Below are positions 35,542-43,723 of a DNA stretch of 43,723 bases, piece by piece. How positions within the stretch are numbered: the first letter of the stretch is position 1; every line of letters starts with the position of its first letter. Both the position numbers and the translations under genes were made by a program. This stretch comes from Aeromonas finlandensis (GTDB taxonomy: Bacteria; Pseudomonadota; Gammaproteobacteria; Enterobacterales; Aeromonadaceae), in NCBI RefSeq assembly GCF_000764645.1, contig NZ_JRGK01000270.1, positions 1-43,723 of the forward strand. Reading direction: 5' to 3'. The notes under the pieces are model-generated. The model worked only from the letters and a program-made list of their open reading frames with translations, did no database searches and was not told where the DNA came from.

Positions 35542-37860
35542 CTAGTTGAAGAAACCGCCGAACCAGTCATCCAGCGCACTGCGTGGCGTCGCGCTGCTGG
35601 CGCAGCCGGTCGGGGAGCCCATGGTGGAGGCCTTGGCCGGCACCTGCAGGCTGCCCGGGCAGTCGCTGGTGACGCGGGTGCCGCTGGCGCGGGAGAAGTT
35701 GGCCCAGGTGACTCCTTCCGGCATCTTCAATCCCAGACTGTTGACGCCGCGCTGGCTCATGTAGCCGCTAAAGAGTTGCAGCGCCCCGCTGGCGCCGGTC
35801 AAGCCCGCCGGGGTGTTGTCGTCGCGACCGACCCAGATACTGACCAGCTCGTTGTTGTCCAGCCCGGCAAACCAGGAGTCGCGCAGCTCGTTGGTGGTGC
35901 CGGTCTTGGCCGCCATGGTGGCGCCGGGGAACTTGGCACTGAGCGCGCGGGCCGTGCCCTGACTCACCGTCTTGGTCATGGCGAACAGGGTCAGCCAGCT
36001 TGCCTGGCTGTCGGTGACCCGCTTGGCGGTCTGATCATGCTGATAGAGCAGGCTGCCATCACCGTTGACCACGGCGCGAATGGCCGACAGCGGCTGGGTT
36101 AGCCCCTGATTGGCGATGGGCAGATACATCTGGTTCACCTCCATCGGGGAGAGGGCCACCGCCCCCAATACCAGCGACGGGTAGGGCTGGATCTCCTGCT
36201 GCACCCCCAGCTTGTGCAGGGTATCGACCACTTTTTCCAGCCCCACCTGCAGACCCAGATTGACGGTCGGCACGTTGAGGGAGCTGGCCAGCGCATCCAT
36301 CAGCGGCACGCTCTGGCGGAACTTGCGATCGTAGTTTTGCGGGGTCCAGACCTGACCATCCTGGCCGCGAATGCGGATCGGCTGATCTTTCAGCGGAGTC
36401 GCCAGGGTCAGGCCGTTGGAGAGGCCGGTGAGGTAGACCGCCGGTTTCACCAGTGAGCCGATCTGGCGGCGGGCATCCAGCGCCCGGTTGAACCCGGCGT
36501 AGCGGGGATCGCGGCCACCCACCAGCGCCACCACTTCCCCTTTATGCCAGTCGGAAACCACCATGGCCGCCTCCAGCTTCTTCTTGCCGCGCAGTTTTTC
36601 GATATCGGCGAGGCCCGATTCAACCGCACGCTCGGCCGCATGCTGGGCGATGGGGTCGAGGCTGGTGAAGATCTTCAGACCAGACTGCTTGAGCAGATCG
36701 GCGCCGAAGCGGCTCTGGATCTCCCGTTTTAGCAGCCCCATAAAGGCCGGGGTGCGGCCGTAGCTCATCTGGCCGCGGGCGATGATGCCGAGGGGCTGGC
36801 TGCTGGCCAGCTCGTATTCGGCCTGGGTCAGGCTGCCGTGATCCATCAGCAGCTTCAGCACCAGATCACGGCGGGTCTTGGCCCGCTCCGGGAAGCGCCA
36901 GGGGTCGTAATAGGAGGGGCCTTTCACCAGACCCACCAGCAGAGCGACCTGATCGATATCCAGCTCATTGACCGGAATGCCGAAGTAGAAGTAGGAGGCG
37001 AGGCCGAAACCATAGACTCCCTGCGAGAAGTTCTGCCCCAGATAGACCTCGTTGAGGTAGGACTCGAGGATCTCGTCCTTGCTGTAGCGATAGTCGATCA
37101 GCACCGCCATGTAGGCTTCCTGCAGTTTTCGCCACAGGCTGCGCTCGCGGGTCAGGAAGAAGTTCTTGGCCAGCTGCTGGGTGAGGGTACTGCCCCCCTG
37201 CACGGTGCGACCCGCGATCAGGTTGGCGAACATGGCGCGCATGATGGCCACCGGCGAGACGCCGCCATGCTGGTAGAAGTCGCGATCTTCGGTGGTGAGC
37301 AGGGTCACCAGCAGGCTGTCGGGTACCTCGGCGATGCGCACCAGCAGTCGATCTTCCCGATCCTCGGTATTGAGGCGATCGAGCAGCACCGGGTCCATCT
37401 GGGCGTAACCGAGCTGGCGCTGGTTCTCCAGCGACTGGATCCCCTCCAGGCGCGGGCCGTTGAAGGTGAGGCGCAGGCCGCGGGCACCATCGGCGCCGTC
37501 ATAGAACTCGAACGGACGGCGAATAAGCTCGATGCGGTTGCCGTCGATGGCGTATTCACCCGGCGTGTGAGGCTGGCGCACCTGCTTGTAGCTCAGCATG
37601 TTGAGCTCGCGCAGCATCTGGTCCCGTGACAGGCGCTGGCTGGGGTAGAGCTCCAGCGGGCGGCTGTAGACCATCACCGGCAACTGCCACTTCTCGCCAT
37701 CGAAGCGCTCGCGCACCTTGGTATCGAGGTAGATGCCAAACACCACCATAAAGGCCGCCACCACCAGGGAGAGCTTGAAGCCAAGCCAGAACAGCTTGCG
37801 CCAGATGGTGCGTTTGGGAGCTGCCTTCTTGGGGGGGCTCTTGCGTCGTTGGGTTGCCAT
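35542..37860 (-). CDS. mrcB: bifunctional penicillin-binding protein 1B
   Basis: A 772-residue class A PBP that polymerises and cross-links peptidoglycan. A basic cytoplasmic tail and membrane anchor (residues 22-45) are followed by a UB2H-like region (about 70-150; the docking site of LpoB). The GT51 glycosyltransferase shows TTEDRDFYQHGG near 190 and GGSTLTQQLAKN near 223. The transpeptidase has SLVKP (active Ser, near 470), the SLN motif (ASSLN, near 522) and KTGTTNELRDSWFAG near 655. AGAGGATTT precedes the ATG. Single gene, 73 nt after hrpB. Confidence 0.97.
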   Translation of the reverse strand: MATQRRKSPPKKAAPKRTIWRKLFWLGFKLSLVVAAFMVVFGIYLDTKVRERFDGEKWQLPVMVYSRPLELYPSQRLSRDQMLRELNMLSYKQVRQPHTPGEYAIDGNRIELIRRPFEFYDGADGARGLRLTFNGPRLEGIQSLENQRQLGYAQMDPVLLDRLNTEDREDRLLVRIAEVPDSLLVTLLTTEDRDFYQHGGVSPVAIMRAMFANLIAGRTVQGGSTLTQQLAKNFFLTRERSLWRKLQEAYMAVLIDYRYSKDEILESYLNEVYLGQNFSQGVYGFGLASYFYFGIPVNELDIDQVALLVGLVKGPSYYDPWRFPERAKTRRDLVLKLLMDHGSLTQAEYELASSQPLGIIARGQMSYGRTPAFMGLLKREIQSRFGADLLKQSGLKIFTSLDPIAQHAAERAVESGLADIEKLRGKKKLEAAMVVSDWHKGEVVALVGGRDPRYAGFNRALDARRQIGSLVKPAVYLTGLSNGLTLATPLKDQPIRIRGQDGQVWTPQNYDRKFRQSVPLMDALASSLNVPTVNLGLQVGLEKVVDTLHKLGVQQEIQPYPSLVLGAVALSPMEVNQMYLPIANQGLTQPLSAIRAVVNGDGSLLYQHDQTAKRVTDSQASWLTLFAMTKTVSQGTARALSAKFPGATMAAKTGTTNELRDSWFAGLDNNELVSIWVGRDDNTPAGLTGASGALQLFSGYMSQRGVNSLGLKMPEGVTWANFSRASGTRVTSDCPGSLQVPAKASTMGSPTGCASSATPRSALDDWFGGFFN

Positions 37861-37933
37861 AAATCCTCTTTGCTTTCCTTTCTACTTGTTATGTCGCGTG
37901 CGCGAATGTCCGATCGGGCTTGGCCAATCGAAC

Positions 37934-40381
37934 CTAGATGCCCATCTTCTTCTTGGTGACCTTGGTCGGCATCGCCTCCAGCGGATTGTCCGGCCAGTAG
38001 TGGCGGGGATAGCGCCCCTTCATCTCTTTCTTCACCTGCTCGTAGGATCCCGCCCAGAAGGCGGCCAGATCGGCGGTGATCTGTAGCGGCCGTTGGGCGG
38101 GTGAGAGCAGCTCCACCACCAGCGGTACCCGGCCATCGGCCACGCAGGGGGTCGAACCTTGCCCGAACATCTCCTGAATGCGCACCGGGATCACCGGTGC
38201 CTGCCCCGGTTGATAGCGGATCCGCACCCGGCTGCCGGTGGGCGCCGCAAAGTGGCTCGGCAGCGCCTCGTCCAGTCGCTTGGGCAGTGGCCAGGGCAGG
38301 GATTGACGCAGCACGTCGCCGAGGTTGAGTTTCTTTAGCTGCTCAAGCCGGGTCATGCCGCTCACCGCTGGTAGCAGCCACTGTTCCAGCGTGGCCAGCA
38401 GGCTCTCGTCATCCATGGCGGGCCACCCCTCATCGGGCAGCCAGTCGCGGGCGCAGCGCAGACGGGCCAGCAACCCTTCGCTGCTCTCGTCCCACGGCAG
38501 CACATGCAGCCCCTTGCGGCGAATGCCTTGCAGCAGGCAGCGCCCTTTCTGCTCGTCAGAGAGTTCGGTCAGCGGTCGCTGGCTCAGCACCAGTTCACCG
38601 ATCACCTGCTGGCGCTCGGCCCGTACCCGCTCTTCCCGCTCATCCCAGTCGAACCACTGCCGTTCGCTCACCAGTTCAGGCAGCAGGCGTACCAGCTCGT
38701 CCAGCTCGACCGGTTCGGCGATAAAGATGCGGCTGCCGCGATCGTTCTGTCCCATCTCGATGGCGATCAGGGCCCCTTGTCCCTGACATGGATGACCTTC
38801 TACCAGATCGCAGCTCACCCCACCACTGAGTTGATAGCGACTGCCGCTGCGCAGCTTGCCGATGCGATCCGGCCAGGCGAGGGCGCAGAGCAGCCCCAGC
38901 CACTGACCCTGCGCATTGGCAGGGCGCACGCCAAGCCGCTCAAACCAGCGGGCAGCCCCCTGACGCAGGGCACTTTGACGGCGGTGGAACAGCACAGAGA
39001 GGCGCTCCGATCCTCGCAGATCTTCTTCCTGTAACGCCACCAGATAAGCGGCATCGGCGACAATCCCTGTCAGACTCTCGGACTCCAGCTCGCGGGCGCG
39101 CAGCAGCATGCGGGCGAGGCGAGGGTGGGTACCGAACGCCGCCATAGCACGGCCAGCGGGAGTGAGTTGTTGCTCACCTTCTGGCTTCATGGCGCCAAGG
39201 GTCACCAGCAGCCGCTGGGCGCTGGCCACCGCGGCGGCGGGGGGCATGTCCAGCAGCGGCAGATCTTCCACCTTTGCGCCCCACTGGGCGGCGTCCAGCA
39301 GCAGGCCGGTCAGCTCCTGAGTGAGAATATCTGGCGGGCTCTGCTCGGCGAGCCGCTCCTGCACCTCGCTGCTCCAGAGCCGGTAGCAGACGCCGGGACC
39401 GAGACGACCAGCGCGGCCTGCCCGCTGGGTGGCGGAGGATTTGGCTATCTGGCGGGTCTCCAGTCGGGTGACGCCGCTTTTCAGATCGAACGAGGCCCGT
39501 CGCTCCAGCCCGCTGTCGATCACCACCGAGATCCCCTCGATGGTGAGGGAGGTCTCCGCCACATTGGTGGTGAGCACCAGCTTACGGCGGCCCGCAGGCG
39601 CCGGTTCGATGGCTGCCTGCTGGGCCGCCATGTCGAGGCGACCGTAGAGGGGGGCGAGGGTCACATCGTCCGGCAGTTTGTCTGCCAACCATTGCGCCAG
39701 CCGCTCGATCTCACCCTGTCCCGGCAGAAAGACCAGCAGGCTACCGCGGTGGGCGGCCAGCGCCTCCAGCACCACGGCGCCGACCTGCGGCTCCAGCCAC
39801 TGCTGGCGATTGGCGGGGCGGTAGTGGTAGTCGATGGGAAAACCGCGCCCCTCGGAGCGAACTACCGGGGCATCCGGCAACAGGCGCTCGAGCGCCATGC
39901 CATCCAGGGTGGCGGACATCACCAAGAGCTTTAGGTCATCGCGCAGCCCTTGCTGGCTCTCGATGGCGAAGGCCAGCGCGGTATCGGCGTGCAGACTGCG
40001 TTCGTGGAACTCATCGAAGATGACCAGCGAGACACCGGTCAGCTCCGGGTCTTGCTGCAACATTCGGGTCAGCACCCCTTCGGTGACGATCTCGAGCCGG
40101 GTCGCTGCGCTGGTGCGGCTCTCGCCTCGTACCCGCAGGCCGATGCGCTCGCCCACCTTCTCCCCCAGCTGACGGGCCAGAAAGCTGGCGATATTGCGCG
40201 CCGCCAGCCGCCTTGGTTCCAGCATGATGATGCGGCCGGGCAGCCGGTTCTGGCGCACCAGCTCCAGTGGCAGCAGGGTCGATTTGCCCGCGCCGGGCGG
40301 CGCCTGCAGGATCACGCTGGTGTGGCTGTCGAGGGCGGCAAAGAGTTCGGGCAATACCGAAACGATGGGGAGCTGGGACAA
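37934..40381 (-). CDS. hrpB: ATP-dependent helicase HrpB
   Basis: An 815-residue DEAH-box helicase. Motif I is APPGAGKSTLLPLEL, motif Ia is LEPRRLAARN, motif II is DEFH (DEAH variant typical of HrpB), motif III is MSATLDG, and motif VI is SATQRAGRAGRLGPG. The C-terminal HrpB domain is complete. Its cellular role is poorly known. No ATG lies in the expected place: a TTG at 40381 with AAGGTG nine bases upstream aligns with the E. coli start (SxLPxxxVLPEL). A TTG at 40405 would add eight residues but has no ribosome site. It is divergent from thpR. Confidence 0.92.
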   Translation of the reverse strand: MSQLPIVSVLPELFAALDSHTSVILQAPPGAGKSTLLPLELVRQNRLPGRIIMLEPRRLAARNIASFLARQLGEKVGERIGLRVRGESRTSAATRLEIVTEGVLTRMLQQDPELTGVSLVIFDEFHERSLHADTALAFAIESQQGLRDDLKLLVMSATLDGMALERLLPDAPVVRSEGRGFPIDYHYRPANRQQWLEPQVGAVVLEALAAHRGSLLVFLPGQGEIERLAQWLADKLPDDVTLAPLYGRLDMAAQQAAIEPAPAGRRKLVLTTNVAETSLTIEGISVVIDSGLERRASFDLKSGVTRLETRQIAKSSATQRAGRAGRLGPGVCYRLWSSEVQERLAEQSPPDILTQELTGLLLDAAQWGAKVEDLPLLDMPPAAAVASAQRLLVTLGAMKPEGEQQLTPAGRAMAAFGTHPRLARMLLRARELESESLTGIVADAAYLVALQEEDLRGSERLSVLFHRRQSALRQGAARWFERLGVRPANAQGQWLGLLCALAWPDRIGKLRSGSRYQLSGGVSCDLVEGHPCQGQGALIAIEMGQNDRGSRIFIAEPVELDELVRLLPELVSERQWFDWDEREERVRAERQQVIGELVLSQRPLTELSDEQKGRCLLQGIRRKGLHVLPWDESSEGLLARLRCARDWLPDEGWPAMDDESLLATLEQWLLPAVSGMTRLEQLKKLNLGDVLRQSLPWPLPKRLDEALPSHFAAPTGSRVRIRYQPGQAPVIPVRIQEMFGQGSTPCVADGRVPLVVELLSPAQRPLQITADLAAFWAGSYEQVKKEMKGRYPRHYWPDNPLEAMPTKVTKKKMGI

Positions 40382-40559
40382 AGCGATGAGCACCTTCTGT
40401 AGCAACCGGTAAAACGGCGCCTATTCTGCCACAGCCACCCGCGCCACCGTGAGTGGATGTGAGGAGATGGCCACTCGGGCGGGAGGGCGGCGAGACATGG
40501 CCGGATGGCTGCCATAGAATGGGCTCATCCAATGAGCGTGAAAAAGGCATTATCACCAC

Positions 40560-41102
40560 ATGGCCAAACTCTTCTTTGCCCTGCCCGTCAAGGAGCTCGC
40601 CCCCGAGCTCATCGCCTGGCGCGATCAGCAGCCCTGGCCCGGTCAGCCGGTGCCGCAAGCCAACCTTCATCTGACCCTGGCTTTTCTGGGCGAGGCGGAC
40701 GAGTTGACCACCCGCCGCCTGATCGCCGCCGTGGAGCGTCAGCACTGTCCGCCGCTCGCCATCAGACTGGATGAGATTGGTTGGTTCAGCCGGGCCAAGG
40801 CCGCCTGGATCGGCCCGAAGGAGTGGCCCAACGAGCTGACCGTGCTGGCCCGGGCGCTGCGCCGTCACGGCGAGAAGCTGCGCCTTGGCAATGGCGAGCA
40901 GGGCTATCGTCCCCACGTCACCCTGTCGCGCAAGGCGGGCGAGGCGCCAGCCACCCTGCCTGCACCCGATTTTCTGCTGCAGGCCGATGAGTTCTGCCTC
41001 TATCAATCCATCTCGACCCCGGACGGAGTGCGCTACGAGCCGCTCGCCTGCTGGCCGCTGCGTGCCCGGGTAAAAGAAGACGCGCGGAGGGCAAACCCGT
41101 GA
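40560..41102 (+). CDS. thpR: RNA 2',3'-cyclic phosphodiesterase ThpR (LigT)
   Basis: A 180-residue 2H phosphoesterase. The two HxT motifs are HLTLAFLG near residue 37 and HVTLSRKAG near 120, which form the active site. The family hydrolyses 2',3'-cyclic phosphate RNA ends and can join tRNA halves with 2'-5' links in vitro. It overlaps sfsA by four bases (GTGA). The ribosome site is loose (AAAAAGG, about 14 nt before ATG). Confidence 0.93.
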   Translation: MAKLFFALPVKELAPELIAWRDQQPWPGQPVPQANLHLTLAFLGEADELTTRRLIAAVERQHCPPLAIRLDEIGWFSRAKAAWIGPKEWPNELTVLARALRRHGEKLRLGNGEQGYRPHVTLSRKAGEAPATLPAPDFLLQADEFCLYQSISTPDGVRYEPLACWPLRARVKEDARRANP

Positions 41103-41842
41103 TCTTTGATCCCCCCCTGCAATCGGGCCAGCTGGTGGCCTGCTACAAGCGCTTTCTGACCGATGTGCAACTCGATAACGGCGAGCTGATCACCATCCAC
41201 TGCGCCAATACCGGTGCCATGACCGGCTGCGCCGATCCGGGCACCCGGGTCTGGTACTCCACCTCCGACAACCCCAAGCGCAAGCTGCCCAACAGTTGGG
41301 AGATTGCCGAGAGCCCGGCGGGCCACTTTATTTGCGTCAACACGGCCCGCGCCAACCAGATCGCAAGGGAGCTGATCGAGCAGGAGGCCCTCGCCCCGCT
41401 GGCGGGTTACAGCCGGTTGCGTACCGAGGTGAAATATGGCGAAGAGAACAGTCGCATCGATCTGCTGCTGGAAGATGACGAGAAGGGCAATTGTTACATC
41501 GAGGTAAAATCGGTCACCCTGCTCGATGAGCGTGATCAACCGGGTATGGGCTACTTTCCCGATGCGGTCACCGCCCGTGGCGCCAAGCACTTGCGCGAGT
41601 TGATGGCGATGAAAGCGGCGGGCCATCGCGCCGTGCTGCTATTTATGGTGTTGCACTCCGGAATAAGCCGGATGCGCCCTGCAACCCACATAGATCCGCA
41701 CTATAGTCTGCTAATTGAGCAGTCAATTGCGGCGGGGGTTGAAATTTTATGCTATCGGCCCCATGTTGGGGTGCAAGGCATGGTGGCCCAAGGGTTTATC
41801 CCGTTTGAATCTGGTCACCTGTTACCCGAGGGGAGTTCATAA
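41099..41842 (+). CDS. sfsA: SfsA family protein (sugar fermentation stimulation)
   Basis: A 247-residue protein starting with GTG, which overlaps the thpR stop (GTGA). The SfsA core is clear: [15 protein letters not shown] near residue 35, [12 protein letters not shown] near 135 and [16 protein letters not shown] near 155. The middle resembles a PD-(D/E)XK nuclease fold (RIDLLLEDD then EVKS). It was named for improving maltose use in E. coli; the biochemical role is unsettled. The thpR-sfsA-dksA-gluQ order is conserved in enterics. Confidence 0.94.
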   Translation: MIFDPPLQSGQLVACYKRFLTDVQLDNGELITIHCANTGAMTGCADPGTRVWYSTSDNPKRKLPNSWEIAESPAGHFICVNTARANQIARELIEQEALAPLAGYSRLRTEVKYGEENSRIDLLLEDDEKGNCYIEVKSVTLLDERDQPGMGYFPDAVTARGAKHLRELMAMKAAGHRAVLLFMVLHSGISRMRPATHIDPHYSLLIEQSIAAGVEILCYRPHVGVQGMVAQGFIPFESGHLLPEGSS

Positions 41843-41877
41843 ATATTGGAGTGGGTAACATTATTGGTACGGCTTGT

Positions 41878-41906
41878 TTGCTTACCCGTTACCCTTCTGC
41901 TATAGA
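41878..41906 (+). promoter_or_regulatory. candidate sigma70 promoter of dksA
   Basis: TTGCTT at 41878 and TATAGA at 41901 with a 17-nt spacer in the sfsA-dksA gap. A GGGTAAC / GTTACCC inverted pair around 41853-41896 overlaps the spacer and could be an operator. Confidence 0.55.
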
Positions 41907-41961
41907 TGTCGCCCTCAATTTATGGATGGCACGGGTAGCGTGCTGAATTAGGAGACAGGGC

Positions 41962-42411
41962 ATGCCAACAGGCGAAAACAGGAAATCTCTGGGTCCCCTG
42001 GCCATTGCGGGTGTCGCGCCTTACCAGGAAAAGCCGGGTGAGGAGTACATGAATGACCAACAAAAGGCGCATTTTCGCAAGATCCTGGGTGCCTGGCGCA
42101 ACCAACTGATGCAGGAAGTTGATCGTACCGTCGATCATATGAAAGATGAGGCTGCCAACTTCCCGGATCCCGTAGATCGTGCCGCGCAAGAAGAAGAGTT
42201 CGCTCTCGAATTGCGTACCCGCGACCGTGAACGCAAGCTGATCAAGAAGATCGAAAAGACCTTGGTGCTGCTTGAAGACGATGATTTCGGTTACTGCGAG
42301 CATTGCGGTATCGAGATCGGTATCCGTCGTCTGGAAGCCCGTCCGACTGCCGACCTCTGTGTCGATTGCAAGACGCTGGCCGAGATCAAGGAAAAACAGA
42401 TGGCCGGTTGA
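41962..42411 (+). CDS. dksA: RNA polymerase-binding transcription factor DksA
   Basis: A 149-residue protein that enters the RNA polymerase secondary channel and, with ppGpp, represses rRNA and activates amino-acid promoters. The coiled coil spans about residues 35-108 with the DxxDxA tip in [14 protein letters not shown]. The zinc finger is [20 protein letters not shown] followed by CVDC. Nearly identical to E. coli DksA (151 residues). AGGAGA lies seven bases before the ATG. Own promoter and terminator. Confidence 0.98.
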   Translation: MPTGENRKSLGPLAIAGVAPYQEKPGEEYMNDQQKAHFRKILGAWRNQLMQEVDRTVDHMKDEAANFPDPVDRAAQEEEFALELRTRDRERKLIKKIEKTLVLLEDDDFGYCEHCGIEIGIRRLEARPTADLCVDCKTLAEIKEKQMAG

Positions 42412-42430
42412 TACCGACCCTCTGACAGAT

Positions 42431-42460
42431 AAAAAAGGGAGCTTTCATGCTCCCTTTTTT
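42431..42460 (+). terminator. terminator after dksA
   Basis: Perfect 12-bp stem AAAAAAGGGAGC / GCTCCCTTTTTT with a 6-nt loop and T run, 20 nt after the stop. Confidence 0.92.
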
Positions 42461-42522
42461 ATTGAGCTTTTGGCAAGTGGCCCCCAGAATGCAGCCTCAA
42501 TGAATCGCTTACCCGAACAGTC

Positions 42523-43431
42523 ATGCCAGTGAATTCCCCATTGTCATCCCCATCGCGCCCCTATGTCGGCCGCTTTGCTCCCTCACCTTCAGGCCCGCTT
42601 CACTTCGGTTCGCTGATTGCCGCCCTCGGCAGCTTTTTGCAGGCCAGGGCGCAGCAGGGGCGCTGGTTGGTGCGCATTGAAGATATCGATCCGCCGCGGG
42701 AGATGGCAGGCGCTGCCGATCTGATCCTCACGACCCTTGAGGCATATGGTCTGGAGTGGGATGGGGAGGTGATGTACCAGAGCGCGCGCCACGGCCGTTA
42801 TGACGAGATCATCGACCAGCTCTATCGGGCTGGCGATCTCTACTGGTGTCGCTGTACCCGGCGCGAAATCATGGCTGCGGGCGGTCTCTACAGCGGTCAC
42901 TGCCGCACCCTCGGACTGGCGGCAGAGGGGTGTGCCGCCCGGCTGCGTCAGCACCATCCGGTCTACCACTTCGAGGACCGGTTGCAGGGCCATATTGCCG
43001 TCCCTGCAGCGCTGGCCGAGGAGGATTTCATTATCCGCCGCCGCGACGGGCTCTACGCCTACAACCTGGCGGTGGTGGTGGATGACATGGACAGCGGCAT
43101 CAGCGAGATAGTGCGCGGTGCCGATCTGCTGGAACCCACGGTGCGCCAGATTGCCCTCTACCAGACCCTGGGGGCGCCGGTGCCAGGCTGGGTGCATCTG
43201 CCGCTGGCAGTGCTGGCCGATGGCAACAAGCTCTCCAAGCAGAACCATGCGCCGGCACTGGCCCTCGATGAGGTGCGACCGGCCCTGTGGCAGGCGCTGC
43301 ACTTCCTCGGCCAGTGTCCGCCCCCCGAGCTGATGGCGAGCCGGATTGACGAGATCATCGGGTGGGGCATCGCCAACTGGCGGCTCGATCGGGTGCCCGC
43401 CAGCGAGAAGATCCCGTTGGCAGGCGGCTAA
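42523..43431 (+). CDS. gluQ: glutamyl-Q tRNA(Asp) synthetase
   Basis: A 302-residue truncated glutamyl-tRNA synthetase paralogue that attaches glutamate to queuosine at position 34 of tRNA-Asp. The HIGH-like motif is [14 protein letters not shown] near residue 22, [10 protein letters not shown] follows, the zinc site is CRCTRREI...YSGHC near residues 108-127, and the KMSK-like motif is NKLSKQNHA near 236. There is no anticodon-binding domain, as usual for this family. It follows dksA, the conserved enteric arrangement, but a terminator lies between, so the weakly sited ATG may be read mostly by read-through or from an unseen promoter. Confidence 0.95.
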   Translation: MPVNSPLSSPSRPYVGRFAPSPSGPLHFGSLIAALGSFLQARAQQGRWLVRIEDIDPPREMAGAADLILTTLEAYGLEWDGEVMYQSARHGRYDEIIDQLYRAGDLYWCRCTRREIMAAGGLYSGHCRTLGLAAEGCAARLRQHHPVYHFEDRLQGHIAVPAALAEEDFIIRRRDGLYAYNLAVVVDDMDSGISEIVRGADLLEPTVRQIALYQTLGAPVPGWVHLPLAVLADGNKLSKQNHAPALALDEVRPALWQALHFLGQCPPPELMASRIDEIIGWGIANWRLDRVPASEKIPLAGG

Positions 43432-43434
43432 ATC

Positions 43435-43723
43435 TGGCTGCCCACTGACAGTCAAAGAAAGGCGCAGCGCGAGTCGGCTTGAGCGGATCGGGCAAAGGCC
43501 TTCGAGAGCAAGAAGAGACAACAACGGACGCTGCGTAGCGGATTTGGTTCGGTATAAGGTGGAATGGGGTCATTTCCCGAAAAGCCATAAATTAAATTTA
43601 TAGTGACGGCGCTAGCGCCATCGCTCTCTTGGCGTTGTGTCGACAGCCGCTAAAAGGGCAATGGCCGGTTTGATGTCAGTGAATGGCCGCTATTTTTTAC
43701 GGCTGCGCCGATTCAAACGGGAT
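43435..43723. other. intergenic end of window with third repeat
   Basis: No supported gene. It contains the third 55-nt repeat; the flanking sequence is unlike that around copies 1 and 2, so only the 55-nt core is shared. Confidence 0.5.
43553..43607 (+). repeat. 55-nt palindromic repeat, copy 3
   Basis: TATAAG at 43553 to TATAGTGAC at 43607. It keeps GGGTCATT, AAAA, CATAAAT and TTATAGTGAC in the same register as copies 1 and 2. Confidence 0.6.

Overview
The window looks like chromosomal DNA of a gammaproteobacterium, most likely Aeromonas. It is GC-rich and densely packed, with enterobacterial- and Vibrio-like housekeeping genes (glgX-glgB-malQ, gapA, nadA, cysGDNC, mrcB, dksA-gluQ). It also carries lineage-typical pieces: a TIGR03899 protein, a Zrg-like zinc import operon and a REC-DUF3369-HD-GYP regulator. 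The genus is inferred from protein similarity and gene set; no rRNA or tRNA is present to confirm it.

Layout. 1-7.4 kb: a 55-nt palindromic repeat, msrB, then a leftward glycogen/maltodextrin cluster (malQ, glgB, glgX). 7.4-13.2 kb: strongly codon-biased gapA, a hexose-6-phosphate mutarotase whose 3' end is present twice, nadA, and a dCache chemoreceptor. 13.2-14.6 kb: NfeD/SPFH membrane pair. 14.8-19.5 kb: sulfate activation and siroheme synthesis (cysG, cysD, cysN, cysC); cysD has an unusual 20-codon tandem duplication at its start, and three hairpins separate cysN from cysC. 19.5-22.1 kb: an AT-rich accessory patch with a second copy of the 55-nt repeat, three small leftward genes of unknown function, one attC-like recombination site and three REP-type elements. 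22.4-25.2 kb: an Aer-type PAS chemoreceptor and a TIGR03899 protein.

25.3-29.2 kb: a leftward operon of a YtfJ-like exported protein, a small His/Cys exported protein, a His-rich DUF2796 (ZrgA-like) protein, an ABC ATPase, an ABC permease and a DUF3299 protein. A near-perfect Zur operator lies just upstream, so this is read as a zinc-starvation metal uptake system. 29.4-33.2 kb: two uncharacterised exported proteins, ppa, and a c-di-GMP phosphodiesterase response regulator. 33.3-35.0 kb: a LysR regulator divergent from an MdtJI-like paired SMR exporter. 35.1-43.4 kb: yaeR, mrcB, hrpB, thpR-sfsA, dksA and gluQ, ending in a third copy of the 55-nt repeat.

The most unusual signals are the two gene-end duplications (mutarotase 3' end, cysD 5' end), the 55-nt repeat in three places without length change, the attC-like cassette junction in the AT-rich patch, and the Zur-controlled operon with its extra small His/Cys protein. 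Long ORFs antisense to the GC-rich genes were treated as shadows.
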